46,867 nucleotides of DNA, taken from Candidatus Woesebacteria bacterium GW2011_GWA1_38_8 (GTDB taxonomy: Bacteria > Patescibacteriota > Microgenomatia > UBA8517). This document shows, piece by piece, positions 1-8,720 of the stretch. Position 1 is the first letter of the stretch. Each line of letters starts with the position of its first letter. The stretch covers positions 26,039-72,905 of the forward strand of contig LBVJ01000011.1 of assembly GCA_000993025.1 (NCBI GenBank), given 5' to 3'. The position numbers were made by a program, and so were the translations under genes. The notes beneath the pieces were generated by a model, which saw nothing but the letters and a program-made list of their open reading frames with translations, was not told the DNA's origin and did not search any database.

Positions 1-982
1 AGGGTGTTGGTGTTCTGGTTGGTATCGGTGTTACAACTATAAAATATGTGGGGAGTGGTCCTCCCGTAGACGCTGCACAGACTCCTCCGGAACAATTTCC
101 GGAACAACAAACTCCGGGATCTGTTCCCCCACAAGTTGATCCATCCGGAATACAAAACGGTATTCCGGTTAAAGTCGGGGTCGACGCTGCAGGCGTTGCT
201 GTAGGTAAAACAGTTTGACAACGGAGAGTAGAGGAAGAACAATATAAACCTGAACAGCAACCACCTTCCGTTACCACACAGGGTTGATTGTAACCAATAC
301 AGGCGATAGGTGTAGCAGTAGGAAAAATTGTCAACATAGGAGTTGCTGTCGGCGGAACATCCTGACAAGTGAATGAGGCGGGGGAACAATAGTTTGAACA
401 ACAACCGTTATCGGGTTCTGTTACATTACAAGGTGCACCTGTCGGATAACATCCTTCATATACCGCTTGTACACATTCACAGTCACGATCGGTGCAATCA
501 GGAAAAGGAAGGGTACACTGTGTCAAATTAATGGGCTCATAACCTGTGGGGCAGGAACACACACACAGATTGTCATCCACATCGCCGTCACAATTTCCGA
601 TCAATATTGCTATTGTTGGAGTTGCGGTTGAATCAGAATCATCGCCCTCAAAACCAGGCGATCCCAGCATTCCAATATTTATCCCAAGTATTGCATTTAC
701 CAGCTGTGTCAGGAAAAAGACCAAAAGCAATATTAAAAGTCCGACTATAGCGTGAGTTATCCTTTTTCTTGCAGTTTCAAGCTTACCTTTATCTCCACCT
801 GCAGTTATCCACCCAAAGGCACCCGCAACAAAAATAAATATAAAAATAATAACTCCCACAAGAAAGGCAATATCAACAAAGGATGGTAAAACCCTGTTAA
901 GATAGTTCCAACCCCCTACATCATAATCCCCACCAAGTAATGGATTGCTTACCTGAGCAAGAAGCGTCGTTAATAAGAACAT
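1..982 (-). CDS. Partial (runs off left edge) membrane-anchored protein: two-TM pilin-like (VirB2/TrbC/T4SS_pilin-like) N-terminal domain followed by Cys-rich tandem knottin-like repeats with PTATP linkers
   Basis: Reverse-strand frame from ATG at 982 stays open to position 1. N-term reads MFLLTTLLAQVSNPLLGGDYDVGGWNYLNRVLPSFVDIAFLVGVIIFIFIFVAGAFGWITAGGDKGKLETARKRITHAIVGLLILLLVFFLTQLVNAILGINIG, with the 'ITxGGDKxxLExARxRITHAIVGL' motif typical of CPR pilin-like proteins. The C-term contains repeated C-x6-C-x6-8-CC-x3-4-C-x4-6-C. Absent from the supplied ORF track because it has no in-window stop. Confidence 0.85.
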   Translation of the reverse strand, partial: MFLLTTLLAQVSNPLLGGDYDVGGWNYLNRVLPSFVDIAFLVGVIIFIFIFVAGAFGWITAGGDKGKLETARKRITHAIVGLLILLLVFFLTQLVNAILGINIGMLGSPGFEGDDSDSTATPTIAILIGNCDGDVDDNLCVCSCPTGYEPINLTQCTLPFPDCTDRDCECVQAVYEGCYPTGAPCNVTEPDNGCCSNYCSPASFTCQDVPPTATPMLTIFPTATPIACIGYNQPCVVTEGGCCSGLYCSSSTLRCQTVLPTATPAASTPTLTGIPFCIPDGSTCGGTDPGVCCSGNCSGGVCAASTGGPLPTYFIVVTPIPTRTPTP

Positions 983-1252
983 AAAGATAACTTGATATTA
1001 ACACATTAACCAAATAACATTCCATACCCACCAAAAGTATATTGGGAATAATTCGTTTAATTTGTTAAAATACCCAGAGGACGGGGTGTAGTTTCTAGTT
1101 AGATTTGCGACTTGCGAATCAGAATGATGAGCAATTAAGCAAACCTGATTATATGAAATATTTATGAATTTCATATCGGTAGAATGGGTATCCGCTATAA
1201 GGCGGATATGTAGTAAGGCATAAAAAGAAAATCTTAAAAAGAGGTTGATTTA

Positions 1253-1323
1253 CGGGGTGTAGTTTACCGGTAGAATGGGCGCATGGGGTGCGTCCGGACT
1301 GGGTTCAATTCCCAGCACCCCGA
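1253..1323 (+). tRNA. tRNA-Pro(GGG)
   Basis: Full cloverleaf: acceptor CGGGGTG/CACCCCG, D-stem GTTT/GAAT, anticodon stem GGCGC/GCGTC with loop ATGGGGT (anticodon GGG), T-arm CTGGG-TTCAATT-CCCAG, discriminator A; CCA not encoded. Confidence 0.93.
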
Positions 1324-1379
1324 CTTTCCTTTATAACTTCGTCGGGTAAACCCGGTTGGAACAATACAAAGAAAGTCCC

Positions 1380-1715
1380 ATGCATAACTTTAAGGCAAGG
1401 TTATTTAAAAAGATCGTTCCATTGTTTGATATAAAGGACAAACTGTTTTTTATATCTATTATCCTTACACTTCCTTCCGTACTAATCTGGTTTTTTGGAA
1501 CGATAAGCTATTTTTGGAGTCTGGCTTATAAATACATTTTTATTAATATGTCTCTGAAATGGCAAACGCTGTTTCTTCTGATAATTCCTTTTACGGCGTC
1601 AATACTCTCATTGATCGTTTATATAAGAACAAGGTCCCGCCCTTCAAAGATGTTATTTCTCCTGAATCTATTCTTTATTATTTTGGTAATTTTTGCATCC
1701 TTACTGCTTGGGTAA
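1380..1715 (+). CDS. Small multi-TM hypothetical membrane protein
   Basis: Hydrophobic ORF; ATG at 1380 (MHNFKARLF...) is more likely than the TTG at 1356. Confidence 0.55.
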   Translation: MHNFKARLFKKIVPLFDIKDKLFFISIILTLPSVLIWFFGTISYFWSLAYKYIFINMSLKWQTLFLLIIPFTASILSLIVYIRTRSRPSKMLFLLNLFFIILVIFASLLLG

Positions 1716-1749
1716 AAATAAAGGGCGGTTTTATTGTGCAGGATATCCC

Positions 1750-1835
1750 TCACGCTACGCGTTCCTTCAACGCGCTGTAAGGAGACCTTAGCATCGCATT
1801 TTAGTCACGCTACGCGTTCCTTCAACGCGCTGTAA
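1750..1835. repeat. 31-bp direct repeat pair (1750-1780 and 1805-1835), TCACGCTACGCGTTCCTTCAACGCGCTGTAA
   Basis: Exact identity read in sequence; the second copy encodes the last residues and stop of the uppS ORF. Confidence 0.95.
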
Positions 1836-3085
1836 AATTTCTGAAGATAGTCTTCCGCCTTTTCCCAATGTTCGTCACCGTAACCTCTGATCGCTAAATT
1901 TTTTTCCATATTGGCCAGAACACATAAGTGTGCTACTTTCGTTGCCTGAAAAAGAGAGATCCTGTAAACTTCAGCGTATAAACTTTTAGCCAGATCTTCC
2001 GCATCACCCGAATTTTCTATATCCCTTTTATCAACCATTTCTTTCCATAAGTTTACCTGAAGCGAAGTAACGAGCGACGGTTCAAAGGCCAATTTTATCT
2101 CCTCTTTAATAAGAGCATAAAACTTCTTCAGGGGGATTTTTGCATTTTCCCATTTCTTTTTATTCCCCTCAATAACCGCTTGTGTAAACAAAATTCCGGC
2201 TTCTTTGGCCAAATCTTTTGAAAACCCAAATTGTTCTTTTATATGGGCTGTTGCATAATCGCGGAATCTTGTATCTTCAGGAATGTTTGCCAGTCTCCAC
2301 CATTTAAGTTCCATTTGAGCTGTTATCTGCGGTTTGAAAAAAAAATGCTCCTCTATATCGTTTCCGCCGAATCTTCTTCTTCGTCTGGAATAATCAAGGA
2401 CCGCAGTCTTTAATTTTTCCGGAGTAAAATCGGGAAAATGATCGTTCTCCCAATAGTATTCACAATATGCGGAATTCCAAAGCAAAAACCCACTCGTTCT
2501 TTGCTCACCCGAAGTCCTGATCATCAAATCCACATAAGGATAAGGCTGATCCCGAAGATCTACATATTTATCTATCAGATCCTTGTTTATATCATTCCCG
2601 GCAATACCGGCGGAAACCACCTTTTTTACTGCTCTCAAAATATCATCCTGTCCGCCATAATCTATTGCCAAATTCATAATGTATTTTGAATTGTTTCCGG
2701 TCTTTTTTTCGGCAAATTGAATTTTATCCAGTAAAAATTTCGGCAGCCGGTCTTTCCTTCCCAAATGAACTATTTTGACATTATCACGATCGGCTTCAAC
2801 CAGATAATCATCTATCAGTTTTTTATAAAGTCTCATCAAATATTTTATTTCCTCTTCCGTTCTATCCCAATTTTCTGTAGAAAAACCCCATAAAGTTACT
2901 GTATGAATACCGATTTTTCTTGCAGATCGGGCCAGCTCCACAGCTCTTTCAAAACCAGCTTTGTGCCCAAGAAAAGTATGAAGCCCCCGTGACCGCGCCC
3001 ACCTTCTGTTGCCATCGGGGATAATTGCCAAATGATCGGGTACTTTTGTTCCCTTCGGAAGTTTAAGTTCTGCCTCTGAAGCCAT
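1805..3085 (-). CDS. uppS: Isoprenyl (undecaprenyl diphosphate) synthase with long C-terminal extension
   Basis: IIPDGNRRWARSRG, HKAG, WGFSTENW, IRTSGEQRTSGFLLWNSAYCEYYW motifs; about 170 residues beyond the RRRRRFGG end of the catalytic domain. Confidence 0.93.
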   Translation of the reverse strand: MASEAELKLPKGTKVPDHLAIIPDGNRRWARSRGLHTFLGHKAGFERAVELARSARKIGIHTVTLWGFSTENWDRTEEEIKYLMRLYKKLIDDYLVEADRDNVKIVHLGRKDRLPKFLLDKIQFAEKKTGNNSKYIMNLAIDYGGQDDILRAVKKVVSAGIAGNDINKDLIDKYVDLRDQPYPYVDLMIRTSGEQRTSGFLLWNSAYCEYYWENDHFPDFTPEKLKTAVLDYSRRRRRFGGNDIEEHFFFKPQITAQMELKWWRLANIPEDTRFRDYATAHIKEQFGFSKDLAKEAGILFTQAVIEGNKKKWENAKIPLKKFYALIKEEIKLAFEPSLVTSLQVNLWKEMVDKRDIENSGDAEDLAKSLYAEVYRISLFQATKVAHLCVLANMEKNLAIRGYGDEHWEKAEDYLQKFYSALKERVA

Positions 3086-3091
3086 GTGGAA

Positions 3092-3121
3092 ATTATATAC
3101 TCCTTATACTCGAGCTTGCAA
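3092..3121 (-). promoter_or_regulatory. Putative sigma70 promoter TTGCAA-N18-TATAAT for uppS; predicted start at or next to the ATG (leaderless)
   Basis: -35 at 3116-3121, -10 at 3092-3097, ATG at 3085. Confidence 0.5.
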
Positions 3122-3204
3122 CTCTCATATGAGACAATATGACCAAAAAATGGGTTAGGTGAAGTAGGGGACGGCAATAGAAAGGGACTTCATAGGTCGA
3201 AATA

Positions 3205-3615
3205 TTACCTCTTGGGTGACTGCTTCTCTCTCCTCGCCTTACCGCCGGTGCCGACCTTGCGCCGTTCTCTGATCCTTGCATCACGGGTTAGAAGACCTGC
3301 TTTTTTTAAAGATGAACGGAACTTGTCTTTTTCAGCCTTTGCCAATGCTTTAGCAATAGCATGAATCACTGCGTCCAACTGACCCTTTTTTCCACCGCCA
3401 GCTACTCTGACTGAAGAATAATACTTATCCGAAGCATCAACTTGTTTAAAAGATTTGATCCAGATAGCGTTAAATACTGGGCTGTCAAAGTATTTTTCAA
3501 AAGGAAGACCATTTACGGTGTTTTCCCCTTTTCCCCTGTATAGTCTCACGCGTGCAGAGGCTGTTCTTCTGCGTCCCACTGCATATGTATAATCTATCTT
3601 TTTTGCTTTTTTCAT
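3205..3615 (-). CDS. rpsI: 30S ribosomal protein S9
   Basis: YAVGRRRTASARVRLYRGKG...RERRKVGTGGKARREKQSPKR. Confidence 0.96.
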   Translation of the reverse strand: MKKAKKIDYTYAVGRRRTASARVRLYRGKGENTVNGLPFEKYFDSPVFNAIWIKSFKQVDASDKYYSSVRVAGGGKKGQLDAVIHAIAKALAKAEKDKFRSSLKKAGLLTRDARIRERRKVGTGGKARREKQSPKR

Positions 3616-3620
3616 AATTT

Positions 3621-4037
3621 CTACTTTTTCACCTTATCCTCATACGGATGCTTATCACCCGTAAATATTTTAAGTCTGGACAATCTTTTATCTTTCAGTC
3701 TATTATCGGGAATCATCCCTTTTACGGCAAGTTCCAATATTCTGTTCGGGTTCTCGGACAATAACTTTGAGTATTTGACTTCTTTAAAGCCTGCAGGGTA
3801 TCCGGAATGACTTCTGTATACTTTTTGGTCCTCTTTCTTGCCGGTAACTTTAATTTCACCCGCATTTATCGCAACTACATAGTCGCCACTATCCATATGG
3901 CGTGAGTAATTAACTTTATGTTTCCCTATCAATTTTATAGAAATTTCCGACGCTACTCTTCCCAATACTTTTCCTTTTACATCGATCAGATGCCATTCTC
4001 TCGTCACATCATTTTTTTTTGGTTGATATGTTTTCAT
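3621..4037 (-). CDS. rplM: 50S ribosomal protein L13
   Basis: REWHLIDVKGKVLGRVAS...GMIPDNRL. Confidence 0.95.
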   Translation of the reverse strand: MKTYQPKKNDVTREWHLIDVKGKVLGRVASEISIKLIGKHKVNYSRHMDSGDYVVAINAGEIKVTGKKEDQKVYRSHSGYPAGFKEVKYSKLLSENPNRILELAVKGMIPDNRLKDKRLSRLKIFTGDKHPYEDKVKK

Positions 4038-4040
4038 AGT

Positions 4041-4562
4041 CTATTTATTATCCGTTCTATTTTTTAATGAAAACTTTCTGATTACGGAAAGCGGAGTAGG
4101 TTTCTTCTTAACACTTTCGGTTTTTTTCTCAATTTCCCGCTTCTTTTTTTTACTCACTGCTATTTTTTTTTCACCAATATCCGCCGATATAATTTTTCCT
4201 ATATCGATCTTTTCCACAAATTCGATCCTTACCATCGGAGCATTATCCCCTTTTCTGGCTGAAAGATTAACATGCTTGATCATTGATCTTCCGGACCCTT
4301 TTGTGTTCTTTGATATTTTTACAATTTCATCCGAAACCATCCTGTCATTCCCGGTAAAAGCATATATATGACGGCGCACCGCAAGACTGTCCTGTTTCCC
4401 TTGGTTTAATAAGTTTTCAACCATAGGAATCAAGACTTTCGCCTTTGCATGCGTAGTAACCAACTTATGGTTAAGAATAAATGATCTTAACAAAGCCCGA
4501 TACATCGCGCGACGGCTTGTTGTGTCACGCGAAAACTTTTTACCAAAAACATTCTTTCTCAT
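4041..4562 (-). CDS. rplQ: 50S ribosomal protein L17 with C-terminal Lys-rich extension
   Basis: RDTTSRRAMYRALLRSFILNHKLVTTHAKAK. Confidence 0.94.
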   Translation of the reverse strand: MRKNVFGKKFSRDTTSRRAMYRALLRSFILNHKLVTTHAKAKVLIPMVENLLNQGKQDSLAVRRHIYAFTGNDRMVSDEIVKISKNTKGSGRSMIKHVNLSARKGDNAPMVRIEFVEKIDIGKIISADIGEKKIAVSKKKKREIEKKTESVKKKPTPLSVIRKFSLKNRTDNK

Positions 4563-4606
4563 AAAAATTCAGTATTCGAGCAGAAGGTGAAAAACTCAAA
4601 TTAAGA

Positions 4607-5533
4607 TTATCCGTTCAGGACCAAACCCTTCTCTCCCAGAGCGGCTTCAATGATCTTAACTGATTTCTCTCCCAAATTTCTAACTTTTACGAGCTTGGAC
4701 CGTTCGGCCTTGACCAAATCTTCAACTGTATCATAGCCCGCCTTAATGAGGGCGTTTGCAACTCTCGTCGGAAGGTTTATCTCTTCGACCGAAAGTTTTC
4801 CTATAGGACCTAAGTCATCTTTTTTGTTCTCCTCATCGACTTTGACAACTTTTTTTGGAGAAACTATCTGCATATAATATGAAACCATTGTATTAGCAGC
4901 TTTTAGTAACGCTTGTTTTGGATCAATGGTACCATCGGTCCATATTTCTAAGATCAACTTGTCATAGTTTGTCAATCTTCCGACACGTGTTTCTTCGATC
5001 CGGTAATTCACTCTTATAATTGGAGTAAATATCGCATCCATAGGAATAACCCCAACTTCATCTGTCTTTCTATCTTCAAAGGAAGAATAACCGACACCTG
5101 TCTCGATATCCATCTTTACATTTAAATTTGCGTCTTTGTTTAAATAAGCAAGAACTACTTCAGGGCTGGCAATCTTTGCCGGAGGATCAATTTTTATATC
5201 CTTCGCTTTTATTTCTCCTTGACCCTTCGCTTCAAGACTTGCTTTTATAGGTTTATCGCCGTTATAAAAAATTCTTACCTTCTTCAGATTTAGTATGAAT
5301 TCGACAATGTCTTCTTTCATTCCCTTAAGTGAAGTAAACTGGTGCTTTACTCCGGAAATTTTTACGTGTGTAATCGCCGCACCCGGTAGACTTGTTAACA
5401 GAACCCTTCTCAAGGAATTACCAAGAGTGTGTCCATAACCAGCCTCAAGAGGACTTATTACAAACTTTCCGTAATCTGCCTTCTTTTCTAATTCTGATAT
5501 TTGAAATATTGGTTCATTCACATTGATCACCAC
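4607..5533 (-). CDS. rpoA: RNA polymerase alpha subunit
   Basis: LEAGYGHTLGNSLRRVLLTSLPGAAI; C-terminal domain with RVANALIKAGYDTVEDL. Confidence 0.97.
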   Translation of the reverse strand: MVINVNEPIFQISELEKKADYGKFVISPLEAGYGHTLGNSLRRVLLTSLPGAAITHVKISGVKHQFTSLKGMKEDIVEFILNLKKVRIFYNGDKPIKASLEAKGQGEIKAKDIKIDPPAKIASPEVVLAYLNKDANLNVKMDIETGVGYSSFEDRKTDEVGVIPMDAIFTPIIRVNYRIEETRVGRLTNYDKLILEIWTDGTIDPKQALLKAANTMVSYYMQIVSPKKVVKVDEENKKDDLGPIGKLSVEEINLPTRVANALIKAGYDTVEDLVKAERSKLVKVRNLGEKSVKIIEAALGEKGLVLNG

Positions 5534-5601
5534 CTTTCATTGCAACTACCCTAAATTAACTAAGAGAGTAGTTTACCACGAGCCTACGGCTTATGGAAGT
5601 C

Positions 5602-6204
5602 TCACCTCGAATAATATTCGACAACATCTTGTTCTGATATAGGTTCAATAATATCTTCCCTTCCCGGATCACTTACAACCTTCCCCACACTTCCCTTTCT
5701 CTCCAACCATTTCGGGGGCTTGTAATCTTTATTGGTCAAGGATTTTGATACAACGGGAATCTTGATAGCTTTCTCTGTAAGAGATATCACATCGCCTTTT
5801 TTAATTTGATAAGAAGGTATATTAACTTTTTTGGAATTAACAAGTAAATGTCTATGGGAAACAAGTTGTCTTGCTGAAGTTCTTGTTGTAGTAAAACCCA
5901 ATCTATATACAGTATTATCAAGCCTCTTTTCAAGAATAGATAATAGCTTTTCGCCTGTATTGCCTTTAGTGCTTAATGCTTTTGCTGCGTAACGGGAAAA
6001 TTGCCTTTCTAGAATACCATACAGCCTTTTTACCTTCTGCTTCTCTCTAAGCTGTTTCGCATATTCGGAGGTCGACCTTCTGGTTCTTTTGTTGCCATGT
6101 TGTCCAGGAGGAACATTCAACCTTGTTAGTTTTGAACCCTTACCAAAAAGGTCATAGCCCTCAGCCCTTGATAATTTGTCTTTTGATCCTGTATATCTTG
6201 CCAT
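5602..6204 (-). CDS. rpsD: 30S ribosomal protein S4
   Basis: S4 RNA-binding domain RLDNTVYRLGFTTTRTSARQLVSHRHLLVN. Confidence 0.96.
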   Translation of the reverse strand: MARYTGSKDKLSRAEGYDLFGKGSKLTRLNVPPGQHGNKRTRRSTSEYAKQLREKQKVKRLYGILERQFSRYAAKALSTKGNTGEKLLSILEKRLDNTVYRLGFTTTRTSARQLVSHRHLLVNSKKVNIPSYQIKKGDVISLTEKAIKIPVVSKSLTNKDYKPPKWLERKGSVGKVVSDPGREDIIEPISEQDVVEYYSR

Positions 6205-6224
6205 AATAACCTCAAATAATGAAC

Positions 6225-6887
6225 CTACCCCCTTCTTTTCTTTTTTGGTCTGGGACCATTGTGCGGAATAGGGGTTACATCCGCTATCATAGAAATCTTC
6301 AAATTTGCACTTCTTACCGACCTTAAGGCAGCATCTCGTCCGGCACCCGGTCCTTTTACAAATATTTCTACTTCCTTTAATCCATATTCATCTTTAGCTT
6401 TGGAAAGTGCTTTTTCAACGGCAGTAGTTGCGGCATACGGGGTAGATTTTCTTGTTCCTTTGAATCCGCTGTTTCCCGAAGAGCTCCAAGAAATCACCTC
6501 CTGCTGTGTCTTGTTTAACATATCCTTCTTAAATGCTCCTATAGTTTTTCTCTTGCCTCTTTTTCCACGGGCATTGTGTCTTGTCCTTTGACCTCTTGAG
6601 GGCAAGTTTTTTGAATGTCTAGAGCCTCTGTATGAACCCGTTTGTTGGAGCCTTGTGATATTTCCCCTTACACGTCTCACAAGATCCCCTTCGACTGGAT
6701 ATTTCTCAACCGCTTCGGTAATTTTTGAAATATCTTCCGGAGACATATCGCGCATTCTCTTATCTTCGGAAATACCGGCGTCTTTCATTATCTTATGAGA
6801 TAAGCTCATACCTATCCCCTTGATCTTCGTTAAGGCATACAAAACTCTATCTTTTTCGCTTAATTCCTGTCCTGAAATTCTAGCCAT
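6225..6887 (-). CDS. S13-S11 fusion protein: full S13 joined in frame to N-terminally truncated S11
   Basis: S13: MARISGQEL...[21 protein letters not shown]11 C-terminal part: [30 protein letters not shown]...[14 protein letters not shown]...[18 protein letters not shown]. The S11 ATFNNTIVT segment is absent. Confidence 0.92.
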   Translation of the reverse strand: MARISGQELSEKDRVLYALTKIKGIGMSLSHKIMKDAGISEDKRMRDMSPEDISKITEAVEKYPVEGDLVRRVRGNITRLQQTGSYRGSRHSKNLPSRGQRTRHNARGKRGKRKTIGAFKKDMLNKTQQEVISWSSSGNSGFKGTRKSTPYAATTAVEKALSKAKDEYGLKEVEIFVKGPGAGRDAALRSVRSANLKISMIADVTPIPHNGPRPKKKRRG

Positions 6888-6934
6888 AGTTTAAAAGTAA
6901 CCAGTCACCAGGCACTTGTTACCGGTTACAAAAG

Positions 6935-7048
6935 TTACCCCTGTCTCTGCTTGTGCCTTGGGTTCTTGCAAATGACATATAATACACCTTTTCTTTTGAC
7001 ATATTTACAATCTTTACACCTTGGTTTAATCGACGATTGAACTTTCAT
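6935..7048 (-). CDS. rpmJ: 50S ribosomal protein L36 (37 aa; below the ORF track length cutoff)
   Basis: Reverse strand reads [37 protein letters not shown]. Confidence 0.95.
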   Translation of the reverse strand: MKVQSSIKPRCKDCKYVKRKGVLYVICKNPRHKQRQG

Positions 7049-7069
7049 ATAATGATATTCCCCGTTTCT

Positions 7070-7288
7070 TTAGTATTTATAAACTATCCTACCCCTGTCA
7101 ACATCATATTTGGTCATTTCAATTTTTACATTGTCACCCGGAAAGATCCTGATATAGTTTTTTCTCATTTTTCCCGTTAATGTCGCTATGAGAACCCTTC
7201 CATCTTCAAGCTCTACCTGAAACATAGTGTTCGGAAGGGCTTGTGTCACTTTGCCGTTGTATACACTAACGGGTTGGATATTTTTCAT
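7070..7288 (-). CDS. infA: Translation initiation factor IF-1
   Basis: [46 protein letters not shown]. Confidence 0.96.
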   Translation of the reverse strand: MKNIQPVSVYNGKVTQALPNTMFQVELEDGRVLIATLTGKMRKNYIRIFPGDNVKIEMTKYDVDRGRIVYKY

Positions 7289-7318
7289 AATCTTACTCTA
7301 CAAAATAAAAACCAAGCT

Positions 7319-8086
7319 TCATGCCTGGTTGTATCTTGTTACCACCAAAGGACCACTTTTCGTAACAATTACGGTGTCTTCGTTAAGCGCTGATATTTTA
7401 CCATCACCCGTCACAATTGTCCACCCATCTTTTTCGTGTTTGATGCTTCCGTCTCCCATCGAGTAAATAATTTCAATTGCAAGTACAGCACCTTCAGGTA
7501 TTTCAGGTGTTTTAAGTCGATCCTGGTATATGAATTGCGGTATCTGTGGTTCCTCGTGCAGATTTCTACCTACTCCGTGTCCAACGAGAGTCTTTACGGG
7601 ATTAAAACCCGACCTTGCAAGACTTTTCTCAATTGTTTGTGATATGTCATATATTCTCGCACCGACTACGGCACAAGCTATCGCATTCTCTAAAGTATTT
7701 CTGCCTGCATTCAAAAAACTCTTGGTCGGCTCATCCACGTCAAGACCTTTGGAAAAGGATGTATCCGTATTAAAACCCGCAAAAAAAAGACCAATATCAA
7801 CACTAACAACATCGCCCTTTTTAAATATCAGGTCCTTTTTTGGTATCCCGTGAACAACTCCTTCATTAACATTGATACAAGTTGCCCAATTGTACTTCGG
7901 CACTCTGGCAAATGCAGCTTCACCGCCGGTCTTTTTGATAAGACTAATCGCCAATTCCTCAATTTCCCAAGCGCTTACTCCGATCTTTACATCTTCTTCT
8001 AAAAAATGTTTTATTTCGGAAAGTCTCTTTCCCCCATCAATGATTTTTTTTATTTCTTCTTTAGTTTTTACCGGTATTTTTTGCAT
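7319..8086 (-). CDS. map: Type I methionine aminopeptidase
   Basis: NEGVVHGIP, GDVVSVDIG, GHGVGRNLHEEP, AIEI motifs. Confidence 0.96.
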   Translation of the reverse strand: MQKIPVKTKEEIKKIIDGGKRLSEIKHFLEEDVKIGVSAWEIEELAISLIKKTGGEAAFARVPKYNWATCINVNEGVVHGIPKKDLIFKKGDVVSVDIGLFFAGFNTDTSFSKGLDVDEPTKSFLNAGRNTLENAIACAVVGARIYDISQTIEKSLARSGFNPVKTLVGHGVGRNLHEEPQIPQFIYQDRLKTPEIPEGAVLAIEIIYSMGDGSIKHEKDGWTIVTGDGKISALNEDTVIVTKSGPLVVTRYNQA

Positions 8087-8720
8087 TTGTATTTTCTATA
8101 ACCTCAACTATATCGTTAAATATCTCCTGAATCGGTCTACTGCCGTCTATACGGATCAGAAAATTTCTATTTTCCAAATACTTGATTAATTCCTTTGTAT
8201 TATTTTCATAATATCTTAATCGCACTTCAATAGATTCCGGATTATCATCTTCCCTTTGAATAAGCCTGCCGCCACACCTACACAATCCCTCCTTATCGGG
8301 AGGATCAGTAATCAGGTTATAAACCTCAGTACATTTGATACAGATCCTTCTTGCTGAAATTCTTTTTATTGTTTCCTCTCTACTTATATCTATCGAGATC
8401 GCCAAATTAATCGTAGCGCTTTTCGTCTTTAGAAAATTTTCAAGAGCCTCATATTGAGAAACAAACCTCGGAAATCCTTCAAAAAGGATGTTATTAAGGT
8501 CAATATTCTCATCCTTCAAATGATCTAAAACATATAGTGTCATCTCCTCTTGAGGAATTAACTTACCGGAATTAACAATTTCTTTTATCCGTTCGTTCTT
8601 CTCTGCCAGCTTTCTTGACAGGTCTCCCGTCTGCAAATAATACAAACCGTACTTCCCTGAAATAAGTTCTGATTGTGTCCCCTTTCCCGATCCTGGAGGA
8701 CCTAATATTACAATATTCAT
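8061..8720 (-). CDS. adk: Adenylate kinase with Cys-containing (Zn) lid
   Basis: GPPGSGKGTQ, TGDL, EGFPR, CIKC...CRCGG; overlaps the map start. Confidence 0.95.
   Translation of the reverse strand: MNIVILGPPGSGKGTQSELISGKYGLYYLQTGDLSRKLAEKNERIKEIVNSGKLIPQEEMTLYVLDHLKDENIDLNNILFEGFPRFVSQYEALENFLKTKSATINLAISIDISREETIKRISARRICIKCTEVYNLITDPPDKEGLCRCGGRLIQREDDNPESIEVRLRYYENNTKELIKYLENRNFLIRIDGSRPIQEIFNDIVEVIENTNAKNTGKN

Noticed and set aside
1253-1323. tRNA-Pro as an att site of an integrated element
   Set aside because: Integrases usually duplicate tRNA 3' ends; only 5'-half fragments are seen and no integrase is present in the window.
1356-1379. TTG start of the membrane ORF after tRNA-Pro
   Set aside because: An ATG at 1380 fits better; upstream codons look noncoding.
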